Source of the DNA: Pseudomonas aestuarii | GTDB lineage: Bacteria; Pseudomonadota; Gammaproteobacteria; Pseudomonadales; Pseudomonadaceae | NCBI RefSeq assembly: GCF_027988105.1 | Contig: NZ_JAQJZJ010000001.1 | Coordinates: 558,001-622,000 of the forward strand | Reading direction: 5' to 3' | Length of the DNA: 64,000 nucleotides | Shown: piece after piece, positions 1 to 10,056 of the stretch | How the letters are laid out: each line of letters begins with the position of its first letter | How positions within the stretch are numbered: position 1 is the stretch's first letter | Notes under the pieces: model-generated | The model's database searches: none | What the model was told of the DNA's origin: nothing | The model's input: only the letters and a program-made list of their open reading frames with translations | Translations under genes and position numbers: made by a program

Positions 1-1173
1 ATCCCGCAAAGTGCGGTCATCAAGGTAATTGGCGTGGGCGGCGGCGGCGGTAATGCAGTCAACCACATGTCGAAGAACAACATCGAAGGCGTCGAGTTCA
101 TCTGCGCCAATACCGATGCACAGGCACTGAAAAACATCGGTGCGCGGACCATTCTGCAGCTGGGCACTGGCGTGACCAAAGGCCTGGGCGCGGGCGCCAA
201 CCCTGAAATCGGCCGCCAGGCTGCCATGGAAGACCGCGAGCGCATCGCCGAAGTACTGCAAGGTTGCGACATGGTCTTCATCACCACCGGTATGGGTGGC
301 GGTACCGGCACTGGCGCTGCGCCGGTGATCGCCCAGGTGGCGAAGGAAATGGGCATTCTCACCGTCGCTGTGGTGACTCGTCCGTTCCCGTTCGAAGGTC
401 GCAAGCGGATGCAGATCGCCGAAGAGGGCATTCGTGCCCTGGCGGAAAGCGTCGACTCGCTGATCACCATTCCCAACGAAAAACTGCTGACCATCCTCGG
501 CAAAGACGCCAGCCTGCTGTCGGCGTTCGCCAAGGCGGATGACGTGTTGGCCGGTGCCGTGCGCGGCATCTCCGACATCATCAAGCGTCCGGGCATGATC
601 AACGTCGACTTCGCCGACGTGAAAACCGTGATGAGTGAAATGGGCATGGCCATGATGGGCACTGGCTGCGCCAGCGGTCCGAACCGTGCGCGTGAAGCCA
701 CTGAGGCGGCAATCCGCAATCCGCTGTTGGAAGACGTCAACCTGCAGGGCGCGCGTGGCATCCTGGTCAACATCACCGCCGGTCCCGATCTGTCCCTGGG
801 CGAATACTCCGACGTGGGTAACATCATCGAGCAGTTCGCTTCCGAGCACGCCACCGTCAAGGTGGGCACCGTGATCGATCCGGACATGCGCGACGAGCTG
901 CACGTCACCGTGGTTGCCACGGGGCTGGGCGCTAAAATCGAGAAACCGGTCAAGGTGATCGACAATACCGTGCAGGTCACGACCAGCAGTGCTGCTTCGT
1001 CGGCTGCGACGCCAGCTTCGCGTAGCGAGCAAAGCGTCAATTACAAGGACTACGAACGCCCAACCGTTCAGCGTCAAAGCCACGCCGGCGGTGCCGCCGC
1101 GGCCAAGCTGAACCCACAGGATGACTTGGATTATCTGGACATTCCGGCCTTCCTGCGTCGTCAGGCCGATTGA
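1..1173 (+). CDS. ftsZ: Cell division protein FtsZ (5' end cut by window)
   Basis: Tubulin-like GTPase that polymerises at midcell into the Z ring. The reading frame is open from base 1, so the first codons lie outside the window; the visible part starts at IPQSAVIKVIGVGGGGG, typical of residues about 8-24. The tubulin signature GGGTGTG is at bases 295-315. The C-terminal tail LDIPAFLRRQ is the conserved peptide that binds FtsA, ZipA and other partners. The GTG at base 34 is not the true start, because conserved sequence precedes it. lpxC follows 112 bp downstream, the usual end of the dcw cluster. Confidence 0.98.
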   Translation: MPQSAVIKVIGVGGGGGNAVNHMSKNNIEGVEFICANTDAQALKNIGARTILQLGTGVTKGLGAGANPEIGRQAAMEDRERIAEVLQGCDMVFITTGMGGGTGTGAAPVIAQVAKEMGILTVAVVTRPFPFEGRKRMQIAEEGIRALAESVDSLITIPNEKLLTILGKDASLLSAFAKADDVLAGAVRGISDIIKRPGMINVDFADVKTVMSEMGMAMMGTGCASGPNRAREATEAAIRNPLLEDVNLQGARGILVNITAGPDLSLGEYSDVGNIIEQFASEHATVKVGTVIDPDMRDELHVTVVATGLGAKIEKPVKVIDNTVQVTTSSAASSAATPASRSEQSVNYKDYERPTVQRQSHAGGAAAAKLNPQDDLDYLDIPAFLRRQAD

Positions 1174-1245
1174 TGGAATGTATCAGGAGTATTGGGGTGA
1201 TTGGTGTTCAGCAAAGGCCGGTTCTGCTATTATCGCCGGCCATTG

Positions 1246-2197
<952 letters not shown>

Positions 2198-2225
2198 GTA
2201 AAAACTCTCTCTTCCTTTGTTTTCG

Positions 2226-2251
2226 AAGCCACCTCAGGGTGGCTTTTTTTT
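2226..2251 (+). terminator. Rho-independent terminator after lpxC
   Basis: An eight-base stem AAGCCACC (2226-2233) pairs with GGTGGCTT (2238-2245) and is followed by a T run to 2251. Confidence 0.9.
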
Positions 2252-2329
2252 AGCTGCGAAACAGCAGCCGGCCTGGGCTTTATCCAGGGGCGCGATGGCG
2301 ATGCACCTGCGGGTAATCGGCCTGTCATC

Positions 2330-2440
2330 GGGTGGGTTGGGCGCACCATTGGCAATGGCGATGACCCGGCCAGATTGCTTACGCGGTGCGCCCCGATAGT
2401 GGTACCTGCCCGCTGAGCACGTGGCGCCGCTAACCCACCC
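2330..2440. repeat. Nested inverted repeats between lpxC and the DUF721 gene
   Basis: An outer inverted repeat GGGTGGGTT (2330-2338) / AACCCACCC (2432-2440) encloses GGGCGCACC (2339-2347) / GGTGCGCCC (2385-2393). Both pairs are perfect. No credible gene fills 2252-2481, so this looks like a structured intergenic repeat. Confidence 0.6.
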
Positions 2441-2481
2441 TTCGTATTTCAGGACTGGCGCGACACTGGCCGGGTGTGGCG

Positions 2482-2937
2482 CTATTCGCGGGGTTGGCCG
2501 TGCTTGGCCAGACGCTCCAGGGCGGCGCGCAGCTTGGGGTCGGTTATGCCATCGGCAGTTGCCTGAAGGTTCTCGGCAGCACTGCTGGACAGGCTGTTTG
2601 TGCGACCGGGTGCACGCCTTTCGACAGTTGGCGGTTGCACCTTGAACAGGATCTTGGTTAAGGTCGCGAACTCTTCGAGTGTCTGCAGCTGCCTGAGCAG
2701 GCGCCGTTGCTGATAACGCAAGCGGGTGGCCCAGTGGCCGTCGTTGACTATAAGAAGCAGGCAGCCCTCGCGCCAGGACGCTACATGGCAGTGTTCGCGG
2801 GCCGCGGGTTGCAGCTGGCTTTCGAGCAAGTGCTGCAGGCGATCAATGCGTTGCGCCTGATTGAACAGCGCTTTCAAGGGCTTCGCTTCGCGCATTAGCG
2901 CGGCGGGGGCTTTGGCCGGCAAAGGACGAAACGTCAT
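2482..2937 (-). CDS. dciA: DUF721 / DciA-like protein
   Basis: A 151 aa protein with an N-terminal DUF721-type region (about residues 10-100) and a low-complexity C-terminal tail. DUF721 proteins in bacteria without DnaC include DciA, which helps load the replicative helicase DnaB. Visible family-like features are the basic start (MTFRPLPAKAP), the segment LLIVNDGHWATRLRYQ and a following Leu/Arg-rich helix. It sits between lpxC and the M23/secA genes, a usual place for this family in Pseudomonas. It is divergent from the M23 gene with 81 bp between them. The symbol is assigned by family and position, not by alignment. Confidence 0.7.
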   Translation of the reverse strand: MTFRPLPAKAPAALMREAKPLKALFNQAQRIDRLQHLLESQLQPAAREHCHVASWREGCLLLIVNDGHWATRLRYQQRRLLRQLQTLEEFATLTKILFKVQPPTVERRAPGRTNSLSSSAAENLQATADGITDPKLRAALERLAKHGQPRE

Positions 2938-3018
2938 GGCAGGACGCCTGAGATTGTGGGGTCACCATGGTAGCAGACTCTCTGCTGCCGACTTGGACTC
3001 CACCTTAAAGGGGAAGCC

Positions 3019-3945
3019 ATGCACATCATTCTACTCAGTCGGGGCCATGGCGCCGCGCGTTCGCTGAGCCTGGATTTACGTTGGCTGCTGGTGGCGTTGC
3101 TCGTGCTCATAGCGGCGGCGCTTGGCAGTGGCGTCGCGGTGGGGGCGTGGGTCACGCCGCAAGTGGAAAACGCGCCAGGCAGTGCGCAGTTGACCGAGGC
3201 ACTGAATCGGCAACGTGCAGAAGTGGGCGCGGTGCGGGTCGATGCGCAGCGTCAGTTGGATGCCTTCGCCGCCCATGTTGCCGAGTTGCAGTCCCGCTTG
3301 ACTCGCCTGGATGCGCTGGGTGAGCGCTTGACCGAGCTGGCCGAGCTGGATGCCAGTGAGTTCGATTTTTCCTTGAGCGTGGGTCAGGGCGGTCCCGAGG
3401 AACTGTTCGGTGGCTCGGCCTATGCGCCACCGTCATTCATCAGCACCCTCGATGATCTGGCCCTGCGCCTGGACAGCCGCGAGCAGCAGCTCGAGGTGCT
3501 GGAGCAGCTGCTCGCCGATCGCCAGCTCAATGAGGCCGAGTACCTCGCGGGTCGGCCGGTACTGCAAGGCTATATCTCCTCGCCATTTGGTCGGCGTACC
3601 GACCCCATGAACGGGCGCTTGAGCATGCACAAGGGCGTCGACTTCGCCGCCAAGGCTGGCAGTGATGTGGTTGCAGTGGCCGCTGGCGTGGTGACCGCGT
3701 CCGGGCGGCGCTCGGGCTACGGCAATGCCGTGGAAATCAGTCATGCCGATGGCTACGTGACCCTGTATGGGCATAACCAGGCCAATCTGGTGCAGGTTGG
3801 CGATCTGGTGCAGCGTGGCCAGGTTATCGCCAAGGTTGGCAGCACCGGCCGTTCTACCGGTCCGCATGTGCATTTCGAAGTCAGTCAAAATGGCCGGGTG
3901 GTCAATCCCACCAGCTACATCGCTCGAGTCAGCGACGTCGAATAA
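3019..3945 (+). CDS. M23 family murein endopeptidase, membrane anchored
   Basis: A 308 aa protein with a single N-terminal membrane segment (about residues 20-45), a periplasmic coiled-coil region (about 55-115 and 145-175) and a C-terminal M23 (LytM) domain (about 190-300). The zinc-site motifs HKGVD (His204, Asp208) and HVHFE (His283, His285) are intact, so it should be an active peptidoglycan endopeptidase rather than a degenerate EnvC/NlpD-type activator. A ribosome-binding site AAGGGGA precedes the ATG. It lies 117 bp upstream of secA, where E. coli has secM. No SecM-like arrest peptide is visible here. Confidence 0.9.
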   Translation: MHIILLSRGHGAARSLSLDLRWLLVALLVLIAAALGSGVAVGAWVTPQVENAPGSAQLTEALNRQRAEVGAVRVDAQRQLDAFAAHVAELQSRLTRLDALGERLTELAELDASEFDFSLSVGQGGPEELFGGSAYAPPSFISTLDDLALRLDSREQQLEVLEQLLADRQLNEAEYLAGRPVLQGYISSPFGRRTDPMNGRLSMHKGVDFAAKAGSDVVAVAAGVVTASGRRSGYGNAVEISHADGYVTLYGHNQANLVQVGDLVQRGQVIAKVGSTGRSTGPHVHFEVSQNGRVVNPTSYIARVSDVE

Positions 3946-3973
3946 CGCCGCTTTCTTCATCTCCGTTTCCGGG

Positions 3974-4009
3974 TAGAATGCCCCCTTCGCACGCAGCCAT
4001 GAAGGCTGC
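3974..4009 (+). promoter_or_regulatory. secA leader: possible -10 and small hairpin
   Basis: TAGAAT at 3974-3979 resembles a -10 box. It is followed by a hairpin GCAGCC (3993-3998) / GGCTGC (4004-4009) with a five-base loop. No good -35 is visible. The hairpin could be a leader element for secA, but this is only a structural observation. Confidence 0.35.
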
Positions 4010-4062
4010 ATGGGCGACTCATGGGCCGCCCTCCATCCATACGCGTGGAAGACCCTGCCGAT

Positions 4063-6798
4063 ATGTTTGCGCCTTTGTTGAAAAAACTCTTTGGAAGCAA
4101 GAACGAGCGTGAAGTCAAACGCATGCTCAAGACGGTTCAGGTCGTCAATGCCTTCGAGGAGCAGATGCTCGCACTCTCGGATGAGCAACTGCGTGCCAAG
4201 ACTGCCGAGTTCAAGACCCGCCTGGGCAAAGGTGAAACCCTCGATCAGTTGCTGCCGGAGGCCTTCGCGGTAGCCCGTGAAGCGGGCAAGCGCGTCATGG
4301 GTATGCGCCACTTCGATGTGCAGCTGATCGGTGGCATGACCTTGCATGAAGGCAAGATTGCCGAAATGCGTACCGGCGAGGGCAAGACCCTGGTGGGGAC
4401 CCTGGCGGTCTACCTCAACGCGCTGGAAGGCAAAGGCGTGCATGTGGTCACGGTCAACGACTACCTGGCGCGGCGTGATGCCAACTGGATGCGTCCGCTG
4501 TACGAGTTCCTCGGTTTGTCATTGGGCATCGTTACGCCCTTCATGCCGCCGGAAGAAAAGCGTGCCGCCTATGCTGCCGACATCACCTATGGCACCAACA
4601 ACGAATTCGGTTTCGACTACCTGCGCGACAACATGGCCTTCAGCATGGAGGACAAGTTCCAGCGCGAGCTGAATTTCGCCGTGATCGACGAAGTCGACTC
4701 GATCCTTATCGACGAGGCGCGTACCCCGTTGATCATCTCCGGTCAGGCCGAAGACAGCTCCAAGCTGTATACCCAAATCAACCAGCTGATTCCGACCCTC
4801 AAGCTGCACATCGAGGAAGAGGAAGGCGAGGTCACTCAGGAAGGCCATTACACGGTCGACGAGAAGACCCGCCAGGTCGAACTGAATGAAGCAGGCCACC
4901 AGTTCGTCGAGGAAATGCTCACCGAGGTAGGCTTGCTGGCCGAGGGCGAAAGCCTCTATTCGGCGCATAACCTCGGCTTGCTGACCCACGTCTATTCCGG
5001 CTTGCGGGCGCACAAGCTGTTCAACCGCAACGTCGAATACATTGTGCAGAACGATCAGATACTGCTGGTCGACGAACACACCGGTCGCACCATGCCGGGC
5101 CGGCGCCTGTCCGAGGGCCTGCACCAGGCCATCGAGGCCAAGGAAGGTTTGCCGATCCAGGCCGAGAGCCAGACCCTGGCCTCGACCACCTTCCAGAACT
5201 ACTTCCGCCTGTACAGCAAGCTGTCCGGCATGACCGGTACCGCCGACACCGAAGCCTTCGAGTTCCATCAGATCTACGGTCTGGAGGTGGTCGTGATTCC
5301 GACCAACCGGCCGATGGCACGTAAGGATTTCAACGACCTGGTCTATCTGACCCAGGAAGAGAAGTACGCGGCGATCATTACCGATATCAAGGAATGCCAG
5401 GCCCTGGGCCGGCCGATTCTGGTCGGTACGGCGACCATCGACAGTTCCGAATATGTCTCGCGCCTGCTGACCAAGGAAGGCATCGAGCACAAGGTGCTGA
5501 ATGCCAAGTTCCATGAAAAAGAGGCCGAGATCATCGCTCAGGCAGGGCGTCCTGGCGCACTGACCATCGCCACTAACATGGCCGGTCGCGGTACCGATAT
5601 CGTCCTGGGTGGTAACTGGGAGGTCGAAGTGGCGGCCCTGGAAAATCCCACCGACGAGCAGATTACCCAGATCAAAGCCGACTGGCAGAAGCGCCATCAG
5701 CAGGTGATCGAGTCCGGCGGCCTGCATGTGGTCGCCTCCGAGCGTCACGAGTCTCGGCGCATCGACAACCAGTTGCGTGGTCGCTCCGGTCGTCAGGGCG
5801 ACCCGGGCTCCAGCCGCTTCTACCTGTCGCTGGAAGACAACCTGATGCGCATTTTCGCCTCGGATCGGGTGAAGAATTTCATGAAGGCCCTGGGCATGCA
5901 GCCCGGCGAAGCGATCGAGCATCGCATGGTCAGCAACGCCATCGAGAAGGCGCAGCGCAAGGTCGAGGGACGTAACTTCGACATGCGCAAGCAGCTGCTG
6001 GAATTCGATGACGTCTCCAACGAGCAGCGCAAAGTGATTTATCACATGCGCAATAACCTGCTGGCTGCCGATGATATTGGCGAAACCATCGCCGAGTTCC
6101 GCAAGGAAGTGCTGGAAGGCATCATCAACCAGCATATCGCACCGCAATCGTTGCCCGAGCAATGGGACATCGCCGGCCTGGAGGAGGCCCTGTTCGCCGG
6201 CTTCGGCCTCAGGCTAGTGATCCAGCAGTGGCTCGACGACGATCACAAGCTCTACGAAGAAACCCTGCGCGAGCGCATCTTGCAAGAGCTGATCGCGGCC
6301 TACAACGAGAAGGAAGAGTTGGCCAGCGCCGAGGCGCTGCGAAGCTTCGAGAAGCAGATTCTGCTGCGCGTGCTCGACGACCTGTGGAAAGACCATCTGT
6401 CGACCATGGATCACCTGCGCCACGGCATTCACCTGCGCGGCTACGCGCAGAAGAACCCCAAGCAGGAGTACAAGCGCGAGTCGTTTAACCTGTTCCAGGA
6501 GCTGCTTAATTCGATCAAACGCGACACCATCCGGGTCTTGTCCCATGTCCAGGTGCGTCGCGATGACCCGGTCGAGGAAGAGGCACGTCTGCGCCGCGAG
6601 GCCGAGGCGTTGGCCGAACGCATGCAGTTTCAGCACGCCGAGGCTTCTGCCCTGATGCCGCCCGCCGCTGAAGCTGAAGACGGTGAAGTGGCAGTGGCGT
6701 CGCCGCCAGTGCGTACCGAGCCGAAGATCGGCCGTAACGAGCCTTGCCCCTGCGGTTCCGGCAAGAAGTACAAGCATTGTCACGGCCAGGTCAACTGA
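4063..6798 (+). CDS. secA: Preprotein translocase ATPase SecA
   Basis: Motor ATPase that drives preproteins through SecYEG at the inner membrane. I start it at ATG 4063 (911 aa), because [12 protein letters not shown] is the conserved SecA N terminus; an in-frame ATG at 4021 would add 14 unrelated residues. Walker A MRTGEGKT is at residues 102-109, the DEVD box at about 210, and the helicase-like segment [10 protein letters not shown] lies in the second nucleotide domain. The C terminus carries the zinc-binding SEC-C motif ([14 protein letters not shown]), used for SecB and lipid contact. Length and domain order are normal. Confidence 0.98.
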   Translation: MFAPLLKKLFGSKNEREVKRMLKTVQVVNAFEEQMLALSDEQLRAKTAEFKTRLGKGETLDQLLPEAFAVAREAGKRVMGMRHFDVQLIGGMTLHEGKIAEMRTGEGKTLVGTLAVYLNALEGKGVHVVTVNDYLARRDANWMRPLYEFLGLSLGIVTPFMPPEEKRAAYAADITYGTNNEFGFDYLRDNMAFSMEDKFQRELNFAVIDEVDSILIDEARTPLIISGQAEDSSKLYTQINQLIPTLKLHIEEEEGEVTQEGHYTVDEKTRQVELNEAGHQFVEEMLTEVGLLAEGESLYSAHNLGLLTHVYSGLRAHKLFNRNVEYIVQNDQILLVDEHTGRTMPGRRLSEGLHQAIEAKEGLPIQAESQTLASTTFQNYFRLYSKLSGMTGTADTEAFEFHQIYGLEVVVIPTNRPMARKDFNDLVYLTQEEKYAAIITDIKECQALGRPILVGTATIDSSEYVSRLLTKEGIEHKVLNAKFHEKEAEIIAQAGRPGALTIATNMAGRGTDIVLGGNWEVEVAALENPTDEQITQIKADWQKRHQQVIESGGLHVVASERHESRRIDNQLRGRSGRQGDPGSSRFYLSLEDNLMRIFASDRVKNFMKALGMQPGEAIEHRMVSNAIEKAQRKVEGRNFDMRKQLLEFDDVSNEQRKVIYHMRNNLLAADDIGETIAEFRKEVLEGIINQHIAPQSLPEQWDIAGLEEALFAGFGLRLVIQQWLDDDHKLYEETLRERILQELIAAYNEKEELASAEALRSFEKQILLRVLDDLWKDHLSTMDHLRHGIHLRGYAQKNPKQEYKRESFNLFQELLNSIKRDTIRVLSHVQVRRDDPVEEEARLRREAEALAERMQFQHAEASALMPPAAEAEDGEVAVASPPVRTEPKIGRNEPCPCGSGKKYKHCHGQVN

Positions 6799-6895
6799 CA
6801 GGCTCGTAGATAAGCGACGGCGGGCTTCGCGCGCCGGGTTTCTCAACGGCCTGTTGCTCACCGGCTTGAATGGGTAGATTGCTCATGCTACCTAC

Positions 6896-6930
6896 AACGC
6901 CGCGAACGGCTTGGCCGCTCGCGGCGTTTT
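6896..6930 (+). terminator. Terminator after secA
   Basis: A perfect ten-base stem AACGCCGCGA (6896-6905) / TCGCGGCGTT (6919-6928), with an inner CGGC/GCCG extension, is followed by T residues to 6930. Confidence 0.9.
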
Positions 6931-6990
6931 ACCATCGAATTCGCTCGTGCCCTGTGGCGCGACACTTACATCCCTCAAGGAGCACACCCT

Positions 6991-8208
6991 ATGGCTGTTG
7001 GTCTTGGCCCGCTGTCTACCCTGCACCCGGTTCCAGGTTTCGAGCTGGGTATCGCTTCGGCCGGCATCAAGCGCCCTGGGCGCAAGGATGTGGTAGTCAT
7101 GCGCTGCGCCGAAGGCTCCAGCGTGGCCGGGGTGTTCACCCTCAATGCCTTCTGCGCCGCACCGGTGATCCTGGCGCGCAAGCGGGTGCTGGGGAGCGTG
7201 CGCTATCTGCTAACCAATACCGGCAATGCCAACGCCGGCACCGGCGAGCCCGGCTTGCAGAATGCCATGCGCTGCTGCGCCAGCCTGGCGCAGCTGGCGG
7301 GTGTCGAGGAGGGGGCAGTGCTGCCGTTCTCGACCGGGGTGATCGGCGAGCCCTTGCCGGTGGAGAAAATCGAGGGTGCCTTGCAGGCAGCCCTGGACGA
7401 CCTGGCGACCGACCACTGGGCCGCAGCGGCCACCGGCATCATGACCACCGACACCCTGCCCAAGGGCGCCAGCCGCCAGTTCGTGCATGACGGGGTAACG
7501 GTCACTGTCACCGGCATCAGCAAGGGCGCCGGGATGATCAAGCCGAACATGGCGACCATGCTCGGTTACATCGCTACCGACGCCAAGGTCAGCCAGAGTG
7601 TGTTGCAGGACCTGTTGCGCGATGCGGCGAACAAGTCGTTCAACCGTATCACCATCGACGGCGATACCTCGACCAACGATTGCTGCATGTTGATCGCCAC
7701 TGGCCAGGCACCGCTGGAGGAGATTACCCAGGCCAGCGGCGCGCTGTTCGCCGCACTCAAGCAGGCGGTGTTCGAGGTGTGCATGGAGGTGGCTCAGGCC
7801 ATCGTGCGCGACGGCGAGGGTGCGACCAAGTTCGTCACCGTCCAGGTCAATGGCGGGGCGACCCACCAGGAGTGCCTGGACGTCGGCTACGCGGTGGCCC
7901 ATTCGCCGCTGATCAAGACGGCGCTGTTCGCCTCCGACCCGAACTGGGGGCGCATCCTCGCCGCCGTCGGTCGCGCCGGTGTGGCGCAACTGGATGTCAA
8001 CCTGATCGACGTGTTCCTCGGCGACGTGTGCATCGCCAGCCATGGTTGCCGTGCTGCCAGCTACACCGAAGAGCAGGGCGCGGCGGTGATGGCCGAAGCG
8101 GAAATCACCATTCGCATCGAGCTGGGGCGTGGCACCTGCAGCGAGACGATCTGGACCACCGACCTGTCCCATGAGTACGTGAAGATCAACGCCGAATATA
8201 GGACTTGA
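6991..8208 (+). CDS. argJ: Bifunctional ornithine acetyltransferase / N-acetylglutamate synthase ArgJ
   Basis: Transfers the acetyl group of N-acetylornithine to glutamate in the cyclic arginine pathway; bifunctional members also use acetyl-CoA. The protein is 405 aa. The self-cleavage motif KPNMATML is present, with the nucleophilic Thr at residue 189, which becomes the N terminus of the beta chain. AAGGAG at 6977-6982 sits eight bases before the ATG. The gene is monocistronic by appearance, with a terminator before it and a weak hairpin after it. Confidence 0.97.
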   Translation: MAVGLGPLSTLHPVPGFELGIASAGIKRPGRKDVVVMRCAEGSSVAGVFTLNAFCAAPVILARKRVLGSVRYLLTNTGNANAGTGEPGLQNAMRCCASLAQLAGVEEGAVLPFSTGVIGEPLPVEKIEGALQAALDDLATDHWAAAATGIMTTDTLPKGASRQFVHDGVTVTVTGISKGAGMIKPNMATMLGYIATDAKVSQSVLQDLLRDAANKSFNRITIDGDTSTNDCCMLIATGQAPLEEITQASGALFAALKQAVFEVCMEVAQAIVRDGEGATKFVTVQVNGGATHQECLDVGYAVAHSPLIKTALFASDPNWGRILAAVGRAGVAQLDVNLIDVFLGDVCIASHGCRAASYTEEQGAAVMAEAEITIRIELGRGTCSETIWTTDLSHEYVKINAEYRT

Positions 8209-8226
8209 AGGCAGCCTGCTGCCTTT
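8208..8226 (+). terminator. Weak hairpin terminator after argJ
   Basis: AAGGCAGC (8208-8215) pairs with GCTGCCTT (8218-8225) across a two-base gap, overlapping the end of the argJ stop codon. Only a short T run follows, so strength is uncertain. Confidence 0.5.
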
Positions 8227-8259
8227 AGGGCGCAGGGTTGCAGCGATCGGGCCCGGGTT

Positions 8260-8295
8260 ATTCCCGTTGTTCATGGGGGCATGAACAACGGGAAT
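8260..8295. repeat. Perfect 16-bp inverted repeat upstream of the GST gene
   Basis: ATTCCCGTTGTTCATG (8260-8275) and its exact reverse complement (8280-8295) are separated only by GGGG. The T run after it is only three bases. It could be a terminator, a REP-like element or an operator. Confidence 0.75.
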
Positions 8296-8370
8296 TTGCT
8301 ATTGAGCGGCGCGGCGTCTTAATGTCCGTTGACCCTTCAGTCACCGCATATCGCAAGGAGTGCCCCCCCC

Positions 8371-9003
8371 ATGTCCCTGGTTCTGATCATTGGCGACAAA
8401 ACCTACTCTTCCTGGTCGCTGCGCGCCGCCTTGGCCATGGAGCTGGCCGAGGCGCCATATAGCGAAGTGTTGATCCCGCTCGATCGCCCGGACACCCGCG
8501 CGCGCATCCTGGCGCACTCGCCGACCGGCAAGGTGCCGCTGCTGCAGACCGAGGAGGGGCCGGTGTGGGATTCCCTGGCGATTGGCGAATACCTCGCCGA
8601 AAGCTACCCCGAGGCCTACCTGTGGCCGCGCGGTGAATACGCCCGCGCGGTGGCACGCAGTGTCTGTGCCGAGATGCACAGCGGTTTTATGGCGCTGCGC
8701 ACGCATCTGCCGATGGACCTCAAACGCGATCAGGCAGTAGACGAGATGCCGGTTGATGCCGACGCCGATATCCGGCGCATCTGTGCGCTCTGGGCCGAGT
8801 GCCGCGGCAACTTCGGCGAGGGCGGGCCCTTCCTGTTCGGTCACGCCAGCCTGGCGGATGCCTTCTTCGCCCCTGTCGCGGCGCGGCTGCGCAGCTATCG
8901 GGTGGCGTTGCCCGAGGTGGCGGCGGCGTATGTGGCTACGGTCTATCAGTGGCCGGCCTTCCAGCGCTGGTTTCAGGCGGCTCAGGCGGAGCGGTTGGAG
9001 TGA
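8371..9003 (+). CDS. Glutathione S-transferase family protein
   Basis: A 210 aa protein with an N-terminal thioredoxin-like GST domain (about residues 1-80; Tyr/Ser/Ser in DKTYSSWSLR near the expected active site, and the glutathione-binding stretch TGKVPLL followed by DSLAIGEYL) and an all-helical C-terminal domain. The start at 8371 is preferred to 8329 because it has AAGGAG at 8355-8360 and begins with family-like sequence. Between that site and the ATG lies a run of eight C. The stop overlaps the GTG start of the next gene, so the two are translationally coupled. Confidence 0.88.
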   Translation: MSLVLIIGDKTYSSWSLRAALAMELAEAPYSEVLIPLDRPDTRARILAHSPTGKVPLLQTEEGPVWDSLAIGEYLAESYPEAYLWPRGEYARAVARSVCAEMHSGFMALRTHLPMDLKRDQAVDEMPVDADADIRRICALWAECRGNFGEGGPFLFGHASLADAFFAPVAARLRSYRVALPEVAAAYVATVYQWPAFQRWFQAAQAERLE

Positions 9004-9950
9004 AACGCATTCATGTAGCCGCTGCGGTGATCCGCGCGGCAGATGGCCGCATCCTGATCGCCAAGCGCCCGGACGATAAGCATCAGGGTGGGTTGTGGGA
9101 GTTTCCTGGCGGCAAGGTTGAGCCCGGCGAGGCGGTGGAGGCTGCCCTGGCTCGCGAGTTGGAGGAGGAGTTGGGGATTCGCCCGACGGATGCACGGCCA
9201 TTGATTCAGGTGCATCACGACTACCCGGACAAGCAGGTGTTGCTGGATGTCTGGGAGGTGTCGGCTTTCGTCGGCGAACCCCACGGTGCCGAAGGTCAGG
9301 CGCTGGCCTGGGTCGGCTCGCGGCAGTTGGCCGAGTATCAGTTTCCGGCGGCGAACCAGCCGATTATTGCCGCAGCCCGTTTGCCCGACCGCTACCTGAT
9401 CACCCCAGAGGGGCTTCCCCCGCAGGCTTTGTTGCAGGGGGTGCGCCTGGCGCTGGCTAGCGGCATCCGGCTGATCCAGCTGCGTGCGCCGGGTATGTTC
9501 GACGCCGAGTACCGTGACTTGGCCCTGGATATCCAGGGACTCTGCGCGGGCAAGGCGCAGTTGATGCTCAAGGGACCGCTGGAGTGGCTGGGCGATTTCC
9601 CTGCAGCGGGCTGGCACCTGACCGCCGAGCAGCTGCGCCGCTATGCCGACCAGGGACGCCCCTTGGCCCAGAGTCGTTGGTTGGCGGCTTCCTGTCATTC
9701 GGCGCACGAGCTGGCACTGGCAACGCAGATGGGGGTGGATTTCGTCACCCTGTCACCGCTGCAAGCCACCCCGACTCACCCCGATGCACCGGCGCTGGGC
9801 TGGGCTCTGGCCGGTGAATGGCTGCGCCGTTTCAATCAGCCAGCCTACCTGCTTGGCGGTGTTGGCCCGCAGCACCTGGCGCACGCATGGCAAGTGGGCG
9901 CTCAGGGAGTCGCCGGCATCCGGGCGTTCTGGCCAGCGCCGGCGGATTGA
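9000..9950 (+). CDS. mutT: Nudix hydrolase fused to a ThiE/TenI-like domain (MutT family)
   Basis: A 316 aa two-domain protein. Residues 1-130 are a MutT-type Nudix domain with an intact box spanning residues 38-60 (GKVEPGE, then RELEEELGI), expected to remove oxidised dGTP from the nucleotide pool. Residues about 130-316 resemble thiamine phosphate synthase/TenI, with IQLRAPG and LLGGVGP conserved. The N-terminal extension of the longer open frame back to 8799 lies inside the GST gene, so I use GTG 9000, which overlaps the GST stop. The same fusion is known in other pseudomonads. The C-terminal domain lacks some ThiE metal-binding Asp residues. Confidence 0.9.
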   Translation: MKRIHVAAAVIRAADGRILIAKRPDDKHQGGLWEFPGGKVEPGEAVEAALARELEEELGIRPTDARPLIQVHHDYPDKQVLLDVWEVSAFVGEPHGAEGQALAWVGSRQLAEYQFPAANQPIIAAARLPDRYLITPEGLPPQALLQGVRLALASGIRLIQLRAPGMFDAEYRDLALDIQGLCAGKAQLMLKGPLEWLGDFPAAGWHLTAEQLRRYADQGRPLAQSRWLAASCHSAHELALATQMGVDFVTLSPLQATPTHPDAPALGWALAGEWLRRFNQPAYLLGGVGPQHLAHAWQVGAQGVAGIRAFWPAPAD

Positions 9951-10056
9951 GGGAGCAGGCTTACTGCAATGCTCTAGCCCATGCAATTGCTGTTAGACAC
10001 ATCGAGCTGCGGCCCTTAACCTGCGCGATCACTTTCGCTCGTAGGTGATCCGGCCC

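Noticed and set aside
3946..4062. A secM-type arrest peptide upstream of secA
   Set aside because: The gap is too short and no reading frame has an arrest-like sequence.
4519..6162. Open frame of 547 codons antisense to secA
   Set aside because: It lies wholly inside a clear gene, has no family features, and arises from strong GC bias at third positions.
9390..9950. Calling the C-terminal half of the mutT product an active thiamine phosphate synthase
   Set aside because: Key metal and phosphate-binding residues are changed, so only fold similarity is supported.
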